IMG/VR virus record: IMGVR_UViG_3300032331_003817
Coordinates: 1 to 27,876 of that record
Direction: 5' to 3' (one strand)
DNA from: a virus
DNA: 27,876 bases
The notes beneath the pieces were generated by a model, which saw only the letters and a list, made by a program, of their open reading frames with translations, did not search any database and was not told the DNA's origin. Both the position numbers and the translations under genes were made by a program. Of this stretch, positions 8,735 to 17,326 are shown one piece after another (the first letter of the stretch is position 1; each line of letters opens with the position of its first letter).

Positions 8735-9915
8735 TATCCGTTAATTATTTTAAAATAATATTGATCATCAAATACTTGAATTGTTCCTGCTATGTCTGAT
8801 TTGATTAAAATAGCATAATATCTTTCAGGTTCTAAACCATTCATATAAATATCAAAATAACTTGAGCTTGAATCTGCACTTAATTGAGTATATTGGGTAT
8901 CAAAATCAATAACCATTTCATTTGTATCTAAATCTTTAACAGCCCAATATGAAGATGTAGGTAAATAATAATTATTTGTATAAACAGAACTAGTTTGCCA
9001 AAGTTGAGGAGGATATGTTGGGCGAGCATTTATCCTAAATCTATTATAACTTTGAGGGTAAAAAACACCAGGGTTTTGAGCTAAGGTTATTGTTGATGGG
9101 AGTGTATTTAATATTTCCATAGAAGAAGATCCTGAATTCCAGGTATAATCTCTCCAACTAAATTGTAATGATGGGGGATAAATTGTATGAGTATCTCTGG
9201 AAAAATATTTTAATTCAGGTTGAACTTCTTGATCATTTATAAATTCAGTTAGTTGCTTTACAATAAATCCATCTTGTGAAACTGATCCTGTGTATCTAGC
9301 TCTAATAATATTGGTTACATCTAAATTTAAATCTTTTGTATCATAAAATCCAAAAGTTGTAGATGCTGAAATAGGGTATGTATTTGAATTAAACCAAGCA
9401 ACAGATGAGCCTGTAAACCAATTACCACCACCCGCAGAGGCATAAGTAGTATTATATGAAGCTGTTATAAAAGATGGAAAACTTGAGGTTAACCACTGAC
9501 CTCCTATGGATCCTGAGTATGTTTTCCAAATCCAGCTTGTTCCATTAGTTTGTTCAGGGTCATCTAAATATCTTCCAGTACCCATATTCCAATCACCATA
9601 AACAGGATAACACTCAACTGTAGTATTTGCTTGTAAACCCGTTGAAGTAGCAATAAAGCATTGTAAATTCGCTTTCCATAAAGTATTGTCTAATAATTTA
9701 GATGAAGTTCCATTAATTTTTATTTTATTATCTAAAACATCATCTATTTCATCCTCTGAAAAGTTAATTAAAAAACGACTAGTTTGTGGGTTTGGATCAG
9801 AATAAGCAAATGAGGTTTCAGTTGCTTCAATAATTTCATCTAATCCTGTATTCATATTTGGTAATATAGAATACAAAGTTGCATCTTTAGTAGGGAATAA
9901 TTTATATACTGCCAT
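8734..9915 (-). CDS. DNRLRE-like beta-sandwich baseplate/tail protein
   Basis: A 393-residue protein. Residues 1-215 have the layout of DNRLRE-type modules: an opening FPTKDATLYS, then NTGLDEIIEATE, a paired-strand arginine motif (TSRFLINFSEDEIDD), a long strand on LQCFIATST and a late W-rich part with DLNLDVTNIIRARYTGSVS, comparable to the 'D-V-T ... W' ending of that fold. Residues 230-393 form a second beta module with SLQFSWRDYTWNSGSSSMEI and the terminal GLEPERYYAILIKSDI strand pair, resembling an Ig-like domain. It follows gp6 and precedes the 124-residue gene, so it is probably a baseplate-wedge or tail-periphery protein, roughly where T4 has gp8. The leader TATAATATAAAATAAA before the ATG has no Shine-Dalgarno. 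Fold assignment is by eye. Confidence 0.75.
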   Translation of the reverse strand: MAVYKLFPTKDATLYSILPNMNTGLDEIIEATETSFAYSDPNPQTSRFLINFSEDEIDDVLDNKIKINGTSSKLLDNTLWKANLQCFIATSTGLQANTTVECYPVYGDWNMGTGRYLDDPEQTNGTSWIWKTYSGSIGGQWLTSSFPSFITASYNTTYASAGGGNWFTGSSVAWFNSNTYPISASTTFGFYDTKDLNLDVTNIIRARYTGSVSQDGFIVKQLTEFINDQEVQPELKYFSRDTHTIYPPSLQFSWRDYTWNSGSSSMEILNTLPSTITLAQNPGVFYPQSYNRFRINARPTYPPQLWQTSSVYTNNYYLPTSSYWAVKDLDTNEMVIDFDTQYTQLSADSSSSYFDIYMNGLEPERYYAILIKSDIAGTIQVFDDQYYFKIING

Positions 9916-9926
9916 TTTATTTTATA

Positions 9927-11777
9927 TTATAAAGGTACTACTTTACCTTGTATGTCTGAGTCAGGGTATTTTATTTCAAAAATCATTGGGTTTAATGAAG
10001 GATATATGACATTATTTGCGGTTGCCGCTGAAATATCATATGAATAATCTGAATATCCAAGAGTTGAATCTGTTTTATTAACAAAATTTATTTCTTTAAC
10101 TGTTTGAATTCCATCAATTGCATCTAAAGTTATAAATAAATCTCTTAACAAAATAGGTTGATTAATTTGCCATTTATCAATATCAAATATATTTTTTAAT
10201 GCTAATATACATTTTAATAAAATTTCATCAGAATTAGAACCTGGGGTTGTTATGATTTCAAAATTAATTCCTATATTAATTATAAAAGCATCTTTAATAC
10301 CAATTGAATCACTAATCATTTTGTATTGAGATAAATAAGTGTTTAAATTTCTTTTTAAACCGTTTGAAGCATTTGTTAATTGTTTTGTATTATTATAAGA
10401 CAATACATATAAATCTATAGTACTTATAGAACGTGAGGTTGCATCTGGTTTTGAAGCATATACTTTAGCTACAGTTCCATATTCTGCGGGAAGGCTTAAA
10501 GATCTAATTGCATAATCATCAAAAGTTACATTTCTTAATTGACCTTGGAAACTACCTAAAGAATTTTGTCTTAATTCCTCTATATTATCCCCATCTGATC
10601 CACCAGAGGCGGCTCTTGGATTTGTTGCTAATAATGTACCAAAAATTTGTTGAGCTAAATTATTATTAGCTAATGATGAATTTATAAAAGTTACAGCATT
10701 AGTATTTAAATCTTGAAGAGCATTAGCTTGAACATTTGATGATACTCCACCACCAACAATATATCTAACAACTAGTGTAGTATTTGAAGGAGCAATACCA
10801 TAAGTATTTGTAAATATAAAATTTGTAGGGGCAAAAGCTGTAGTTAATTTGCTTTGATTAGTTGGAAGACCTAAACCAACATTATCAGGGTTTGGAATTA
10901 TTTCTTCAGTTGTATCTAATGGATCTCCGGAACCAAATTGGATTTGTAAGTTAGTTTTATCTAAAAATCTAGTTGCAAATCTATTTTGAACTTGTTTTAA
11001 CCTTAATAAATTAGAGACATCTGGGTTATTTAGATAATTTGGATCATTTGGATTTGAGTTAGTAAGAGTTTCATATATTGAATCTTGGGCTAAATAATCT
11101 ACTTCATACCATTTATCTCCTGTTGTTGAATCTGTAATATCTAAGATTCCTATGATTTTATCATCTGTTATAGTTCTTGAATCAAAAGGGATAGGAGAGC
11201 TAAATGAAAAAGATCTTGTTTTAACTGTTGCCGATATTGCTTTTCTTATTTTTTTAATTAAATAATAAGTAGGAAGACCCCCTGCGGTTTGGTAAACTGT
11301 TATTTCTGTTGGATCTGTTGAGCTACTAACAGCAAAATTAGTTTTGTCTGTAATTAAAAATGCTAGACTTCCACTAAAAATTGATGAAATTGGTGTGTTA
11401 GATGGGATTTGTAGAGCATAAGAAAAATCGGGGATTGTAACACTACCGGAAATTGTTGCCGGAAGTTGTTGATAAAGTTCTATGTCTGCTATAGCTGAGG
11501 TTGTAGCTTTTGGTTTATATCCTAACATATATGCTAAATCATATAAATTTTGAGTTTGGCGAGAATATTGAATAAAAGTTTCTTGGAATTGGTTATCTAC
11601 ATAAAAAGATAAAACATCTCCTACATAAGCCGCCATTTCTATAAACATCATTCCTGGGGATGCTGCTGTAAAGTCGGTATATGTGTTTGGAAAATACGTT
11701 TTAGTATAATCTATAAGACTATTTCGTAATGAGGTAAAGTCTCTGTTAGTATATTTTATATCTCTTTTAATACTCAT
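9927..11777 (-). CDS. 6: Baseplate wedge protein gp6-like (Baseplate_J family)
   Basis: A 616-residue protein beginning with RDIKYTNRDFTSLRNSLIDY, followed by FTAASPGMMFIEMAAYVGDV and a region ending YDLAYMLGYKPK. This is the characteristic N-terminus of T4 gp6 and related J-like wedge proteins. Around residues 390-445 it has GGSDGDNIEELRQNS and the following DDYAIRSLSLPAEYG, the central Baseplate_J signature. The C-terminus is an alpha/beta module with repeated hydrophobic strands. gp6 forms the wedge ring that joins the hub to the baseplate periphery. Its neighbour upstream is gp25, a direct partner of gp6 in T4, and the order 25-6 is conserved in T4-like phages. It is close in length to T4 gp6 (660 residues). 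Confidence 0.92.
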   Translation of the reverse strand: MSIKRDIKYTNRDFTSLRNSLIDYTKTYFPNTYTDFTAASPGMMFIEMAAYVGDVLSFYVDNQFQETFIQYSRQTQNLYDLAYMLGYKPKATTSAIADIELYQQLPATISGSVTIPDFSYALQIPSNTPISSIFSGSLAFLITDKTNFAVSSSTDPTEITVYQTAGGLPTYYLIKKIRKAISATVKTRSFSFSSPIPFDSRTITDDKIIGILDITDSTTGDKWYEVDYLAQDSIYETLTNSNPNDPNYLNNPDVSNLLRLKQVQNRFATRFLDKTNLQIQFGSGDPLDTTEEIIPNPDNVGLGLPTNQSKLTTAFAPTNFIFTNTYGIAPSNTTLVVRYIVGGGVSSNVQANALQDLNTNAVTFINSSLANNNLAQQIFGTLLATNPRAASGGSDGDNIEELRQNSLGSFQGQLRNVTFDDYAIRSLSLPAEYGTVAKVYASKPDATSRSISTIDLYVLSYNNTKQLTNASNGLKRNLNTYLSQYKMISDSIGIKDAFIINIGINFEIITTPGSNSDEILLKCILALKNIFDIDKWQINQPILLRDLFITLDAIDGIQTVKEINFVNKTDSTLGYSDYSYDISAATANNVIYPSLNPMIFEIKYPDSDIQGKVVPL

Positions 11778-11778
11778 T

Positions 11779-12186
11779 TTATAATGTTATATTAATTTCA
11801 TCTTGAATACCAAAATTTTCTACTTGATATTTCATAATAATTCCTAATTGATTGCTTTCTTTATTTACTACAAGATTAATTTCTTCTATCCCTACAAATG
11901 GAAAATATTGGTAAATTTGATCTTTTAAAAATTTCTTAACAAATTCAACATCAATAGTATCTAAAAAGTTCATGTTTATTAAATTATTTATTCCACTTCC
12001 AAAAAATGGATTAAATACTCTTTCTCCAGGGTTGGTTAAAAAAAAATTAATTAAATTATTTTTAATAGCATCTCGAGTTAAATAATTAGATTGAAATACA
12101 GAAGGAGCATTAAAAGGTATATTAACTCCTATGGCTTTTCGATCTATTGAATCTATTGGAAATCTATTTTGAACAATTATAGCCAT
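11779..12186 (-). CDS. 25: Baseplate wedge subunit gp25-like
   Basis: A 135-residue protein with the GPW/gp25 signature at residues 51-65, TNPGERVFNPFFGSGI, preceded by AIKNNLINFFL and followed by the INNLINMNFLDTID helix. It ends with the expected strand pair (EEINLVVNKESNQLGIIM). In T4 and related injection machines, gp25 binds gp6 and the sheath initiator and starts sheath polymerisation at the baseplate. The length matches the family (T4 gp25 is 132 residues). The start at 12186 follows the 114-residue gene after 5 bp, with leader AAATAACAATA and no Shine-Dalgarno. It is followed immediately by gp6, the usual order. Confidence 0.93.
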   Translation of the reverse strand: MAIIVQNRFPIDSIDRKAIGVNIPFNAPSVFQSNYLTRDAIKNNLINFFLTNPGERVFNPFFGSGINNLINMNFLDTIDVEFVKKFLKDQIYQYFPFVGIEEINLVVNKESNQLGIIMKYQVENFGIQDEINITL

Positions 12187-12191
12187 TATTG

Positions 12192-12536
12192 TTATTTATT
12201 CATTAAACCCATTATCATATCTAATCCTACTTCTCCTGAGGGTAAAGCACCATTGATATTATCTACAGATTGAGGTTGAAATTCATTTGCATATTGTGAT
12301 GTTATAGTTCCTCCATTTTGCATTTCACCTAAAATACCACCAAACATTTCACGTCTTTCTGTAGGGGTTAAAGTTCTAGGGTTAGTGATTTGAGGTTGTG
12401 CATAAGTATTTTGAAGAGTTTCAGTTACTATTGTTTTAGGGGAACGAATTGCTTCTAAAAGAATATCTTTTAATTCTTCTTGAATAGCTTCTTTTACCGC
12501 TTGTTTTATTAAAATTTTAAAATCATTAGTTTTCAT
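12192..12536 (-). CDS. Small conserved-type protein upstream of gp25, function unknown
   Basis: A 114-residue protein. Residues 1-40 form an amphipathic charged helix (FKILIKQAVKEAIQEELKDI). A Pro/Thr-rich stretch follows, then a helical RREMFGGILGEMQNGG segment and a Met-rich C-terminus (GLDMIMGLMNK). No cysteine, membrane segment or enzyme motif is visible. It sits between the hydrophobic structural gene and gp25 in the baseplate operon. The 17-bp gap before it contains the ATATTTATA element, with ATG 4 bp beyond. It could be a minor virion protein or an assembly chaperone, and I do not recognise a named family. Confidence 0.65.
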   Translation of the reverse strand: MKTNDFKILIKQAVKEAIQEELKDILLEAIRSPKTIVTETLQNTYAQPQITNPRTLTPTERREMFGGILGEMQNGGTITSQYANEFQPQSVDNINGALPSGEVGLDMIMGLMNK

Positions 12537-12553
12537 TGTTTATAAATATTAAA

Positions 12554-13882
12554 TTAATAAGCTTTTAAATCATCTCTATCAATAATTAATTTTAATTCTG
12601 ATATTAATGTTTGATTGTTTGTAGTAAATGATAATTCTGTTTGAATTAGAGCAATACCACTTGGTGAATATCCAACTGCTTTTTTTCTTATTACAGTTGA
12701 TGTGAAAGGAACTTCTTCAATTTTTATATCAAATCCATTATAAGAAGTTTCTTCATAATTATTATAATTAGCACTTCCGTATTCTATATATTGTTTAGCT
12801 ATATCAGAAAAGGGTTCTATAGACTGATTAGGTGTAATAGAGAGTTGGTTGGGGGTTGAATTTAAAAAACTATCTAATAAAAATTCATTATCTAAAACTT
12901 CATTAGCTAAAAATTCATTATCTAAAAATTCTTCACCTTGATTTTCAAGGGGGGGTAAATTTGTAGTTAAAGGAATATTTAAGGATCTGGTTGAAAGAAC
13001 ATCTTGGGTGTCTGGTTTAGTCAGACATCTTTGTAATAAAGGAATAATACCTGCTATGATTCCTGATATTTGTTTTAAAATAAGGGAAAACATAGCAATA
13101 GAAACAGATAATCCATTTATACCCGCTAGAATTGGGGCTATTCTTTCAGATCCATCTTCATTAAATAATAAAAAATTAGCAAGATAATCTAGATCATCTA
13201 TTGCTACTACTATAGCTCCGGGAACTTGTGGTATAGGTTTTGCAGCCGTCGATAATATAGGGAGTGTTTTCTTTATAGTTTTTACTATATCTAAAGTAAC
13301 ATTAATTCCTACAACAATTGGGTCCATTTTTTTTGAAAAACCATCAATTTTTGCAGCTGTTGCATTTAAATCTTTAATAATATTATTTAATTCATCTAGT
13401 GATTTTTGAGTTGTTTCTGCTGATGGACATTTATTTAATTCATCTGAGATGAATTTTAAGGCCATAGCCGTTAATATAGGAATTATCCTTTGTGGAAGTT
13501 TTTTTAATAATTTATTTATAATAGGAGTTAATTTACTAGGACCTTTAGGTTTTTGCTCTTTAGGAGTATTACTTTCAGTTGCTTTTGCTGCATCCTTATT
13601 AGCTTTTCTATCTTTTTTATTTTGTTCTCTTTTATCTTTTCTTATTTTTTTTTCTTTGTCAAATTCTTCTCTCCTTTTTTTTGCTTCTAATTGTTTTTTT
13701 TCATGATACGCTTTAAGAGATAAACCATCTTTTTTATTTTTAGCTTTTGGTATAACCGGAAGTTGTGTTGGGGTAACTTGAAGGGTGTTAGGACCTTGAG
13801 GTTTTAAGATATCGTTTGCTGATGCAATTGGGAGTTTTACATCTTTTAGAATGTCTTTTGCTAAATCAGGAGGTAGTTTCAT
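12554..13882 (-). CDS. Virion structural protein with Lys-rich helix and hydrophobic core
   Basis: A 442-residue protein. Residues 57-100 are an extremely Lys/Arg/Glu-rich helix (KKQLEAKKRREEFDKEKKIR). Residues 120-210 are helical and amphipathic. Residues 253-284 form a strongly hydrophobic stretch (GLSVSIAMFSLILKQISGII). A short acidic repeat around 320-345 alternates LDNEFLANE and LDNEFLLDS. The C-terminal domain (about 370-442) contains YNGFDIKIEEVPFTSTVIRK, KAVGYSPSG and LISELKLIIDRDDLKAY, a conserved ending I associate with structural proteins of marine T4-like phages. The hydrophobic helices recall tape-measure or membrane-interacting tail proteins, but it is short for a tape measure. 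Its start overlaps the stop of the gp5-like gene by one base, so the two are probably made together. Confidence 0.72.
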   Translation of the reverse strand: MKLPPDLAKDILKDVKLPIASANDILKPQGPNTLQVTPTQLPVIPKAKNKKDGLSLKAYHEKKQLEAKKRREEFDKEKKIRKDKREQNKKDRKANKDAAKATESNTPKEQKPKGPSKLTPIINKLLKKLPQRIIPILTAMALKFISDELNKCPSAETTQKSLDELNNIIKDLNATAAKIDGFSKKMDPIVVGINVTLDIVKTIKKTLPILSTAAKPIPQVPGAIVVAIDDLDYLANFLLFNEDGSERIAPILAGINGLSVSIAMFSLILKQISGIIAGIIPLLQRCLTKPDTQDVLSTRSLNIPLTTNLPPLENQGEEFLDNEFLANEVLDNEFLLDSFLNSTPNQLSITPNQSIEPFSDIAKQYIEYGSANYNNYEETSYNGFDIKIEEVPFTSTVIRKKAVGYSPSGIALIQTELSFTTNNQTLISELKLIIDRDDLKAY

Positions 13883-15171
13883 TAGCTTGTAAAATTAGTT
13901 TTAGAGGTAATATCTTTTAGTTGTGCTTGGATTTGTTCTAATGATACATTTATTTTAACAGCCATAACATTTAAAGGGGCTAAAGGTATTCCTGGTGGGG
14001 TTCCTACTACTGTTTCACATATAGATAAAAATGATTTTAAAGCTTCTATTAATGTATCTAATAAATCTACTGTTTGATTACCTAAAAGTAAGGGTTCATC
14101 AGCATCTTTATCTCCTAAATATAAATTTTTACTTTGAATAATTACATTATCTGTATCTAAATTTATGCTATTTACAGCATTTAAATTAATAGAAGAATTT
14201 GAGCTTAAAAGAAGATGATCTTCGGAACTATTAAAAACTAATCTCCCAGATGTTATAATAATTTGACTACCACTATATTGATTTGGGGCAATAGGTGTAG
14301 TAGAAGAAGTTTGATAACTTGAATAAGTTGTAGAGGCGGCCTCTAAGGGTAATTGTTGGGTACTTCCAAAATATATTGAACCTAAATCTTTATTTATTTC
14401 TTCAATAGTTGGTATCCAAGGTTCTGTGGTTGATGGTGCTTGGCCATTTCTTATAATTAAAATTGGATCTCCATTCTCACCAATGTTTGACCACGGATTT
14501 TGATTTGGAACTGTTGAACCAAAACGAATACTATGACCCCATCTACCTTCATAAATTATATCTCCTTCATAAGGTTGTAAATATTTAATATTATCTTTTT
14601 CTTTAAATGTTTTTCCTAAATTAATTCCAGATTCAGGAGCATCTTGATTGATAGAAGCTCCGGCTTGAGTTTGTTGGTAAGTAGTATTAGTTGCTTGGGT
14701 ATTATTTTCATTATTAAAATCTGTTAAGGGGTCTGGGAAAGCATTTTGGTGTAATGTGTTCCACATATTAAGAGGTTGAAAATAATAATAATCTACTTTA
14801 TTTAAATCTATATTTCTTGGATTTTGTGTATTAGTAGAGGGAAATGGTACAACATATGTTATTTCATTTATTAAAGGAATATGTTGAATATTTGGAAATA
14901 AAGGTTTTGCAAAATTATAATTATTAAGTAAATTATCTTCTTGTGATGTATTACTAACAAGAATAGGGTTTGAAAAAGAATCAAATAAAATACCTCCTAA
15001 AGTGTTATACTCCCCATATTTTTTAAATAATTTAGGAGTATCAATTTTAATTTTCTCAAGATTTATAAAAGAAAAATGTACTCTTACAGGAAGTATTGTA
15101 AAACTTCCATTTTTAATAAAATGACTACGATTTTGATCTTCTTGAGCCGATAAACCATATGATAAAGCCAT
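13882..15171 (-). CDS. gp5-like baseplate hub/spike protein lacking the lysozyme domain
   Basis: A 429-residue protein. Residues 1-130 form a hub-like N-terminal domain. Around 195-260 lies an OB-fold-like segment with YLQPYEGDIIYEGRWGHSIR and GDPILIIRNGQ, the pattern seen in gp5-type spikes of marine T4-like phages. Residues 305-360 carry short alternating strands (LLLSSNSSINLNAVNSINLD, VIIQSKNLYLGD), as in the triple-stranded beta-helix needle. The C-terminal helix (VDLLDTLIEALKSF) and an Ala/Pro-rich tail follow. No T4-lysozyme catalytic region is present. It is probably the central puncturing spike. The start at 15171 overlaps the upstream stop by one base. The preceding AAAGGAGATAAATA is one of the few Shine-Dalgarno-like sequences in the window, but it is also coding sequence for the previous gene. 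Confidence 0.72.
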   Translation of the reverse strand: MALSYGLSAQEDQNRSHFIKNGSFTILPVRVHFSFINLEKIKIDTPKLFKKYGEYNTLGGILFDSFSNPILVSNTSQEDNLLNNYNFAKPLFPNIQHIPLINEITYVVPFPSTNTQNPRNIDLNKVDYYYFQPLNMWNTLHQNAFPDPLTDFNNENNTQATNTTYQQTQAGASINQDAPESGINLGKTFKEKDNIKYLQPYEGDIIYEGRWGHSIRFGSTVPNQNPWSNIGENGDPILIIRNGQAPSTTEPWIPTIEEINKDLGSIYFGSTQQLPLEAASTTYSSYQTSSTTPIAPNQYSGSQIIITSGRLVFNSSEDHLLLSSNSSINLNAVNSINLDTDNVIIQSKNLYLGDKDADEPLLLGNQTVDLLDTLIEALKSFLSICETVVGTPPGIPLAPLNVMAVKINVSLEQIQAQLKDITSKTNFTS

Positions 15172-15506
15172 TATTTATCTCCTTTTAATTCATTCATTGC
15201 TGATAAAAGCTGATCTTTTTCTTCATCAGTAATTGTTAAGGTACCGTCTGCCATTTGTGTTTGCATTGCTCGTTGAGCTAGTGCAGCCATTTTAATTAAG
15301 ATATCATCATTCTTAACACTTATATCCATATATTCTTTAATCAAAGGGACTACTAAAGTAGCGTCCCCAATATCTGATATTAAGGGTTTTAATTCATTTA
15401 TAAGAGATGTTACCTGCTTATCTTTTTTTTGTTGGTTATTATAAATTTCTTCTAGAAGATCAGAAAATTTCTTTTTACCAAAGACTATATTATCAAATTG
15501 TGACAT
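15171..15506 (-). CDS. Conserved-type small helical protein, function unknown
   Basis: A 111-residue, largely helical, charged protein. It starts MSQFDNIVFGKKKFSDLLEE, continues with an internal hydrophobic segment (SDIGDATLVVPLIKEYMDIS), and ends in an acidic helix (TDEEKDQLLSAMNELKGDK). Similar small proteins stand next to gp5-like genes in marine T4-like phages as far as I recall, with no assigned role. It overlaps the gp5-like gene by one base (TAATG) and follows the sigma-factor gene after a 34-bp A/T-only gap containing an ATATTTATAATAAA element. It may be a chaperone or small virion component. No enzyme motif is visible. Confidence 0.68.
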   Translation of the reverse strand: MSQFDNIVFGKKKFSDLLEEIYNNQQKKDKQVTSLINELKPLISDIGDATLVVPLIKEYMDISVKNDDILIKMAALAQRAMQTQMADGTLTITDEEKDQLLSAMNELKGDK

Positions 15507-15540
15507 AAATATATTGTTTAGTTTATTATAAATATTAAAA
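15507..15540 (-). promoter_or_regulatory. A/T-only intergenic leader element (copy C)
   Basis: The 34-bp gap on the minus strand reads TTTTAATATTTATAATAAAC, then TAAACAATATATTT, and directly precedes ATG. The stretch ATATTTATAATAAA is identical to that at 2831-2859 and is at nearly the same distance from the start codon (20 versus 19 bp after the ATATTTATA core). This gap separates the late sigma-factor gene from the baseplate module, a natural place for a promoter. The element contains TATAAATA only on the opposite strand, so it is not a canonical T4 late promoter in gene direction. Confidence 0.35.
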
Positions 15541-16248
15541 CTAAAACTTTGTATATCCCTGTTCTAAATAAAATACATAATTTTGTTTAAAGATATCATA
15601 TAGCTGATTAGCTATTTTTGTAATTTTTGGGGTTTTAACATCTATTATTTCTCGAATATAGATGTAAAGGGCTTTTTTATTAAAAATATCTAAATTTTCT
15701 CTTTTTCTAAATAATTCTAAAATTGCATCTGCTATTCGGGCATCGTATTCTTTTGGGAATAATTCATATATATTTTGAGTACAATGTTCTATATAAAGAT
15801 CAATAAAAGAAGATAAACGTTCATTATATGAAGATTCATCAAGATTATAAGAGTGATTTTCTGATTCTTCTAGAATTTCAATAGGAGCAGTATCAACCCG
15901 TTTTTTGTAGTTTTTCTGATTTGATAAAATCAAATAACGTTTAGCAATTGTTCCAAAATAAGAAAATGCTTTAGCTCCTTTTTCTGGTTTAAATAAATGG
16001 ATTTTAGATAATAAAAATGTTATTACTTCGTGTTGGAGATCTGTAATATTATCTACCTCTGTATAATAAAATTTAAATGTATGGATAATATTTTCGGTAA
16101 GTTTAAAGAAAGCATAATGGATTTTATCATTATAAAGTCTACTTCTTATTTCAGGATCTGTTGTACTATTATAAAGAATAATAGCATCCTCAGTTTCTTT
16201 AGTAAAATATTGTACTCCTTTTTTCTTTTTTTTAACTAAGACTTCCAT
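15541..16248 (-). CDS. 55: Late-transcription sigma factor, gp55-like
   Basis: A 235-residue protein with a sigma region-2-like core at about residues 42-115: KIHYAFFKLTENIIHTFKFY, then DLQHEVITFLLSKIHLFKPE and AFSYFGTIAKRYLILSNQKN. The block 'F-PEKG-AFSYF--IAKRYLI' corresponds to the part of T4 gp55 that binds the RNA polymerase beta-prime coiled coil and melts DNA. There is no region 4, as expected for gp55, which recognises only a short -10-type octamer and relies on a sliding-clamp co-activator. The N-terminus is Lys-rich (VKKKKKG). It lies directly upstream of the baseplate genes it probably helps to express, and its start overlaps the stop of the preceding membrane-protein gene by one base. 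Residues 120-235 are helical and diverge from T4. Assignment is by motif, not alignment. Confidence 0.75.
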   Translation of the reverse strand: MEVLVKKKKKGVQYFTKETEDAIILYNSTTDPEIRSRLYNDKIHYAFFKLTENIIHTFKFYYTEVDNITDLQHEVITFLLSKIHLFKPEKGAKAFSYFGTIAKRYLILSNQKNYKKRVDTAPIEILEESENHSYNLDESSYNERLSSFIDLYIEHCTQNIYELFPKEYDARIADAILELFRKRENLDIFNKKALYIYIREIIDVKTPKITKIANQLYDIFKQNYVFYLEQGYTKF

Positions 16249-16529
16249 TATTTTTCAACATTTTTAATTATAAAAGAATTCAATATAGTTTGAATACTTT
16301 GAATTTGTTGAAAGAAAAATCCTATTTCATCATCTGATTTGAAACTTCCTTTGATATCAACTTCCTTTAGTTTTTTATCTGATGATTCTATTGTTTCTGA
16401 GATTTTATTTAAATAGGACATATACCCTGTTAGAATATCTTCTTGTTTTTCGTTTTTACGTAGGAGATTAAAGGTTGTATATCCTAAGATTACAACCATT
16501 AAACCTAAAATTATTATTGCTACTATCAT
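16248..16529 (-). CDS. Small single-helix membrane protein
   Basis: A 93-residue protein with an N-terminal membrane helix (MIVAIIILGLMVVILGYTTF, residues 1-20) followed by LLRKNEKQE, so the bulk probably faces the cytoplasm. Residues 25-93 are a charged helix or coiled coil (YLNKISETIESSDKKLKEVD) and a FFFQQIQSIQTILNSFI segment. It overlaps the HD-domain gene by four bases (ATGA) and the sigma-factor gene by one, so all three are translationally coupled. Small proteins of this design are seen beside gp55 in other marine T4-like phages as I recall, with unknown function. No lysis motif is evident. Confidence 0.7.
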   Translation of the reverse strand: MIVAIIILGLMVVILGYTTFNLLRKNEKQEDILTGYMSYLNKISETIESSDKKLKEVDIKGSFKSDDEIGFFFQQIQSIQTILNSFIIKNVEK

Positions 16530-17311
16530 AAGTTGTCTAATAAATTTTTAAGTTTCTCATTTTTTAATGAACCTAGTGCTTTTGTTTGAGCTGCGGGTTT
16601 TGAGAATGATTTTTTATTTGAATCTAATATAAATTTTTTCTTTGACCCATCCACGCTATTATTTAATTTAGGTAACCATTCCCTTTCAAATTCAATCCGT
16701 GCTGCCATTAAATCGGCCTGGTGTAGGATAAAAGGTAAAGATGTTCTAGGTTTTTGCTCTGGCATAAATGATAGAAGGTATTTTTTATTTGCTTCATCAT
16801 ATAAACCATCGTGGGTTTGAATAGCAATCATTTCATTAAATGTGTATGAGATACCGTGTGACTGAAGTAAAAATAAACCTCTATCGGGAACCGAAGCAAA
16901 TGGAACTTTAGTATTAAACATATACTCCTCTCCTAATTTTTCACGTCTCCAATTATCTGTCTGAGGTATATAGGACTCTTCGTTTTCACTCCCCATTTTA
17001 CCTAAATCGTGATTTAAAGCTGAAAATACTAGTTCCTCCATTGTAAAAGTAGACATATCACAACCTTCTTCTTCCCATAATGTAGCTTGTTTAATAGCAC
17101 ATCGGATAACACGCAGAACATGTTCTATATATCCTCCTGGGAATGAATTATGGTATTCTTTTTTATGAGCAGCAGGCATTAAAATAATTCTGTCTTCATA
17201 TGTTTTATAAAATTGGGTAAGGTTCCCCTTTCGAGGTTCAGAGATATATTTTTCAATATAATTCATTAATTCATTCCAATTTTCTTGGATTTGTTCAGCA
17301 GTAAAATTCAT
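16526..17311 (-). CDS. HD-domain metal-dependent phosphohydrolase
   Basis: A 261-residue protein with an HD-type metal site. It has HNSFPGGYIEHVLRVI (His54 and His64), the signature ALNHDLGKMG (His101-Asp102), IQTHDGLYDE (His167-Asp168) and LPFILHQADLMAARIEFE (His197, Asp200). The PGG-x-x-EH opening and the closing HQAD-x-x-AARIE resemble phage HD hydrolases and, more distantly, YhaM-type HD nucleases. The substrate is probably a nucleotide or nucleic acid, but nothing visible fixes it. All canonical metal-binding residues appear intact, so it is likely to be active. It is encoded just ahead of the membrane protein and gp55-like factor and overlaps the former by four bases. The C-terminus (220-261) is Lys/Ser-rich and probably flexible. 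Confidence 0.82.
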   Translation of the reverse strand: MNFTAEQIQENWNELMNYIEKYISEPRKGNLTQFYKTYEDRIILMPAAHKKEYHNSFPGGYIEHVLRVIRCAIKQATLWEEEGCDMSTFTMEELVFSALNHDLGKMGSENEESYIPQTDNWRREKLGEEYMFNTKVPFASVPDRGLFLLQSHGISYTFNEMIAIQTHDGLYDEANKKYLLSFMPEQKPRTSLPFILHQADLMAARIEFEREWLPKLNNSVDGSKKKFILDSNKKSFSKPAAQTKALGSLKNEKLKNLLDNL

Positions 17312-17326
17312 AACTATTTATTTAAA

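Noticed and set aside
13513-13520. Exact TATAAATA on the minus strand, a possible late promoter
   Set aside because: It lies inside the 442-residue structural gene, almost 1 kb before the next start, in a Lys/Leu/Asn-coding AT-rich stretch. Chance occurrence is likely.
15162-15180. GATAAATA directly before the gp5-like start as a late promoter
   Set aside because: It would place the transcript start inside or after the ATG, and the bases are also the last codons of the previous gene. It is better explained as coding plus a Shine-Dalgarno-like leader.
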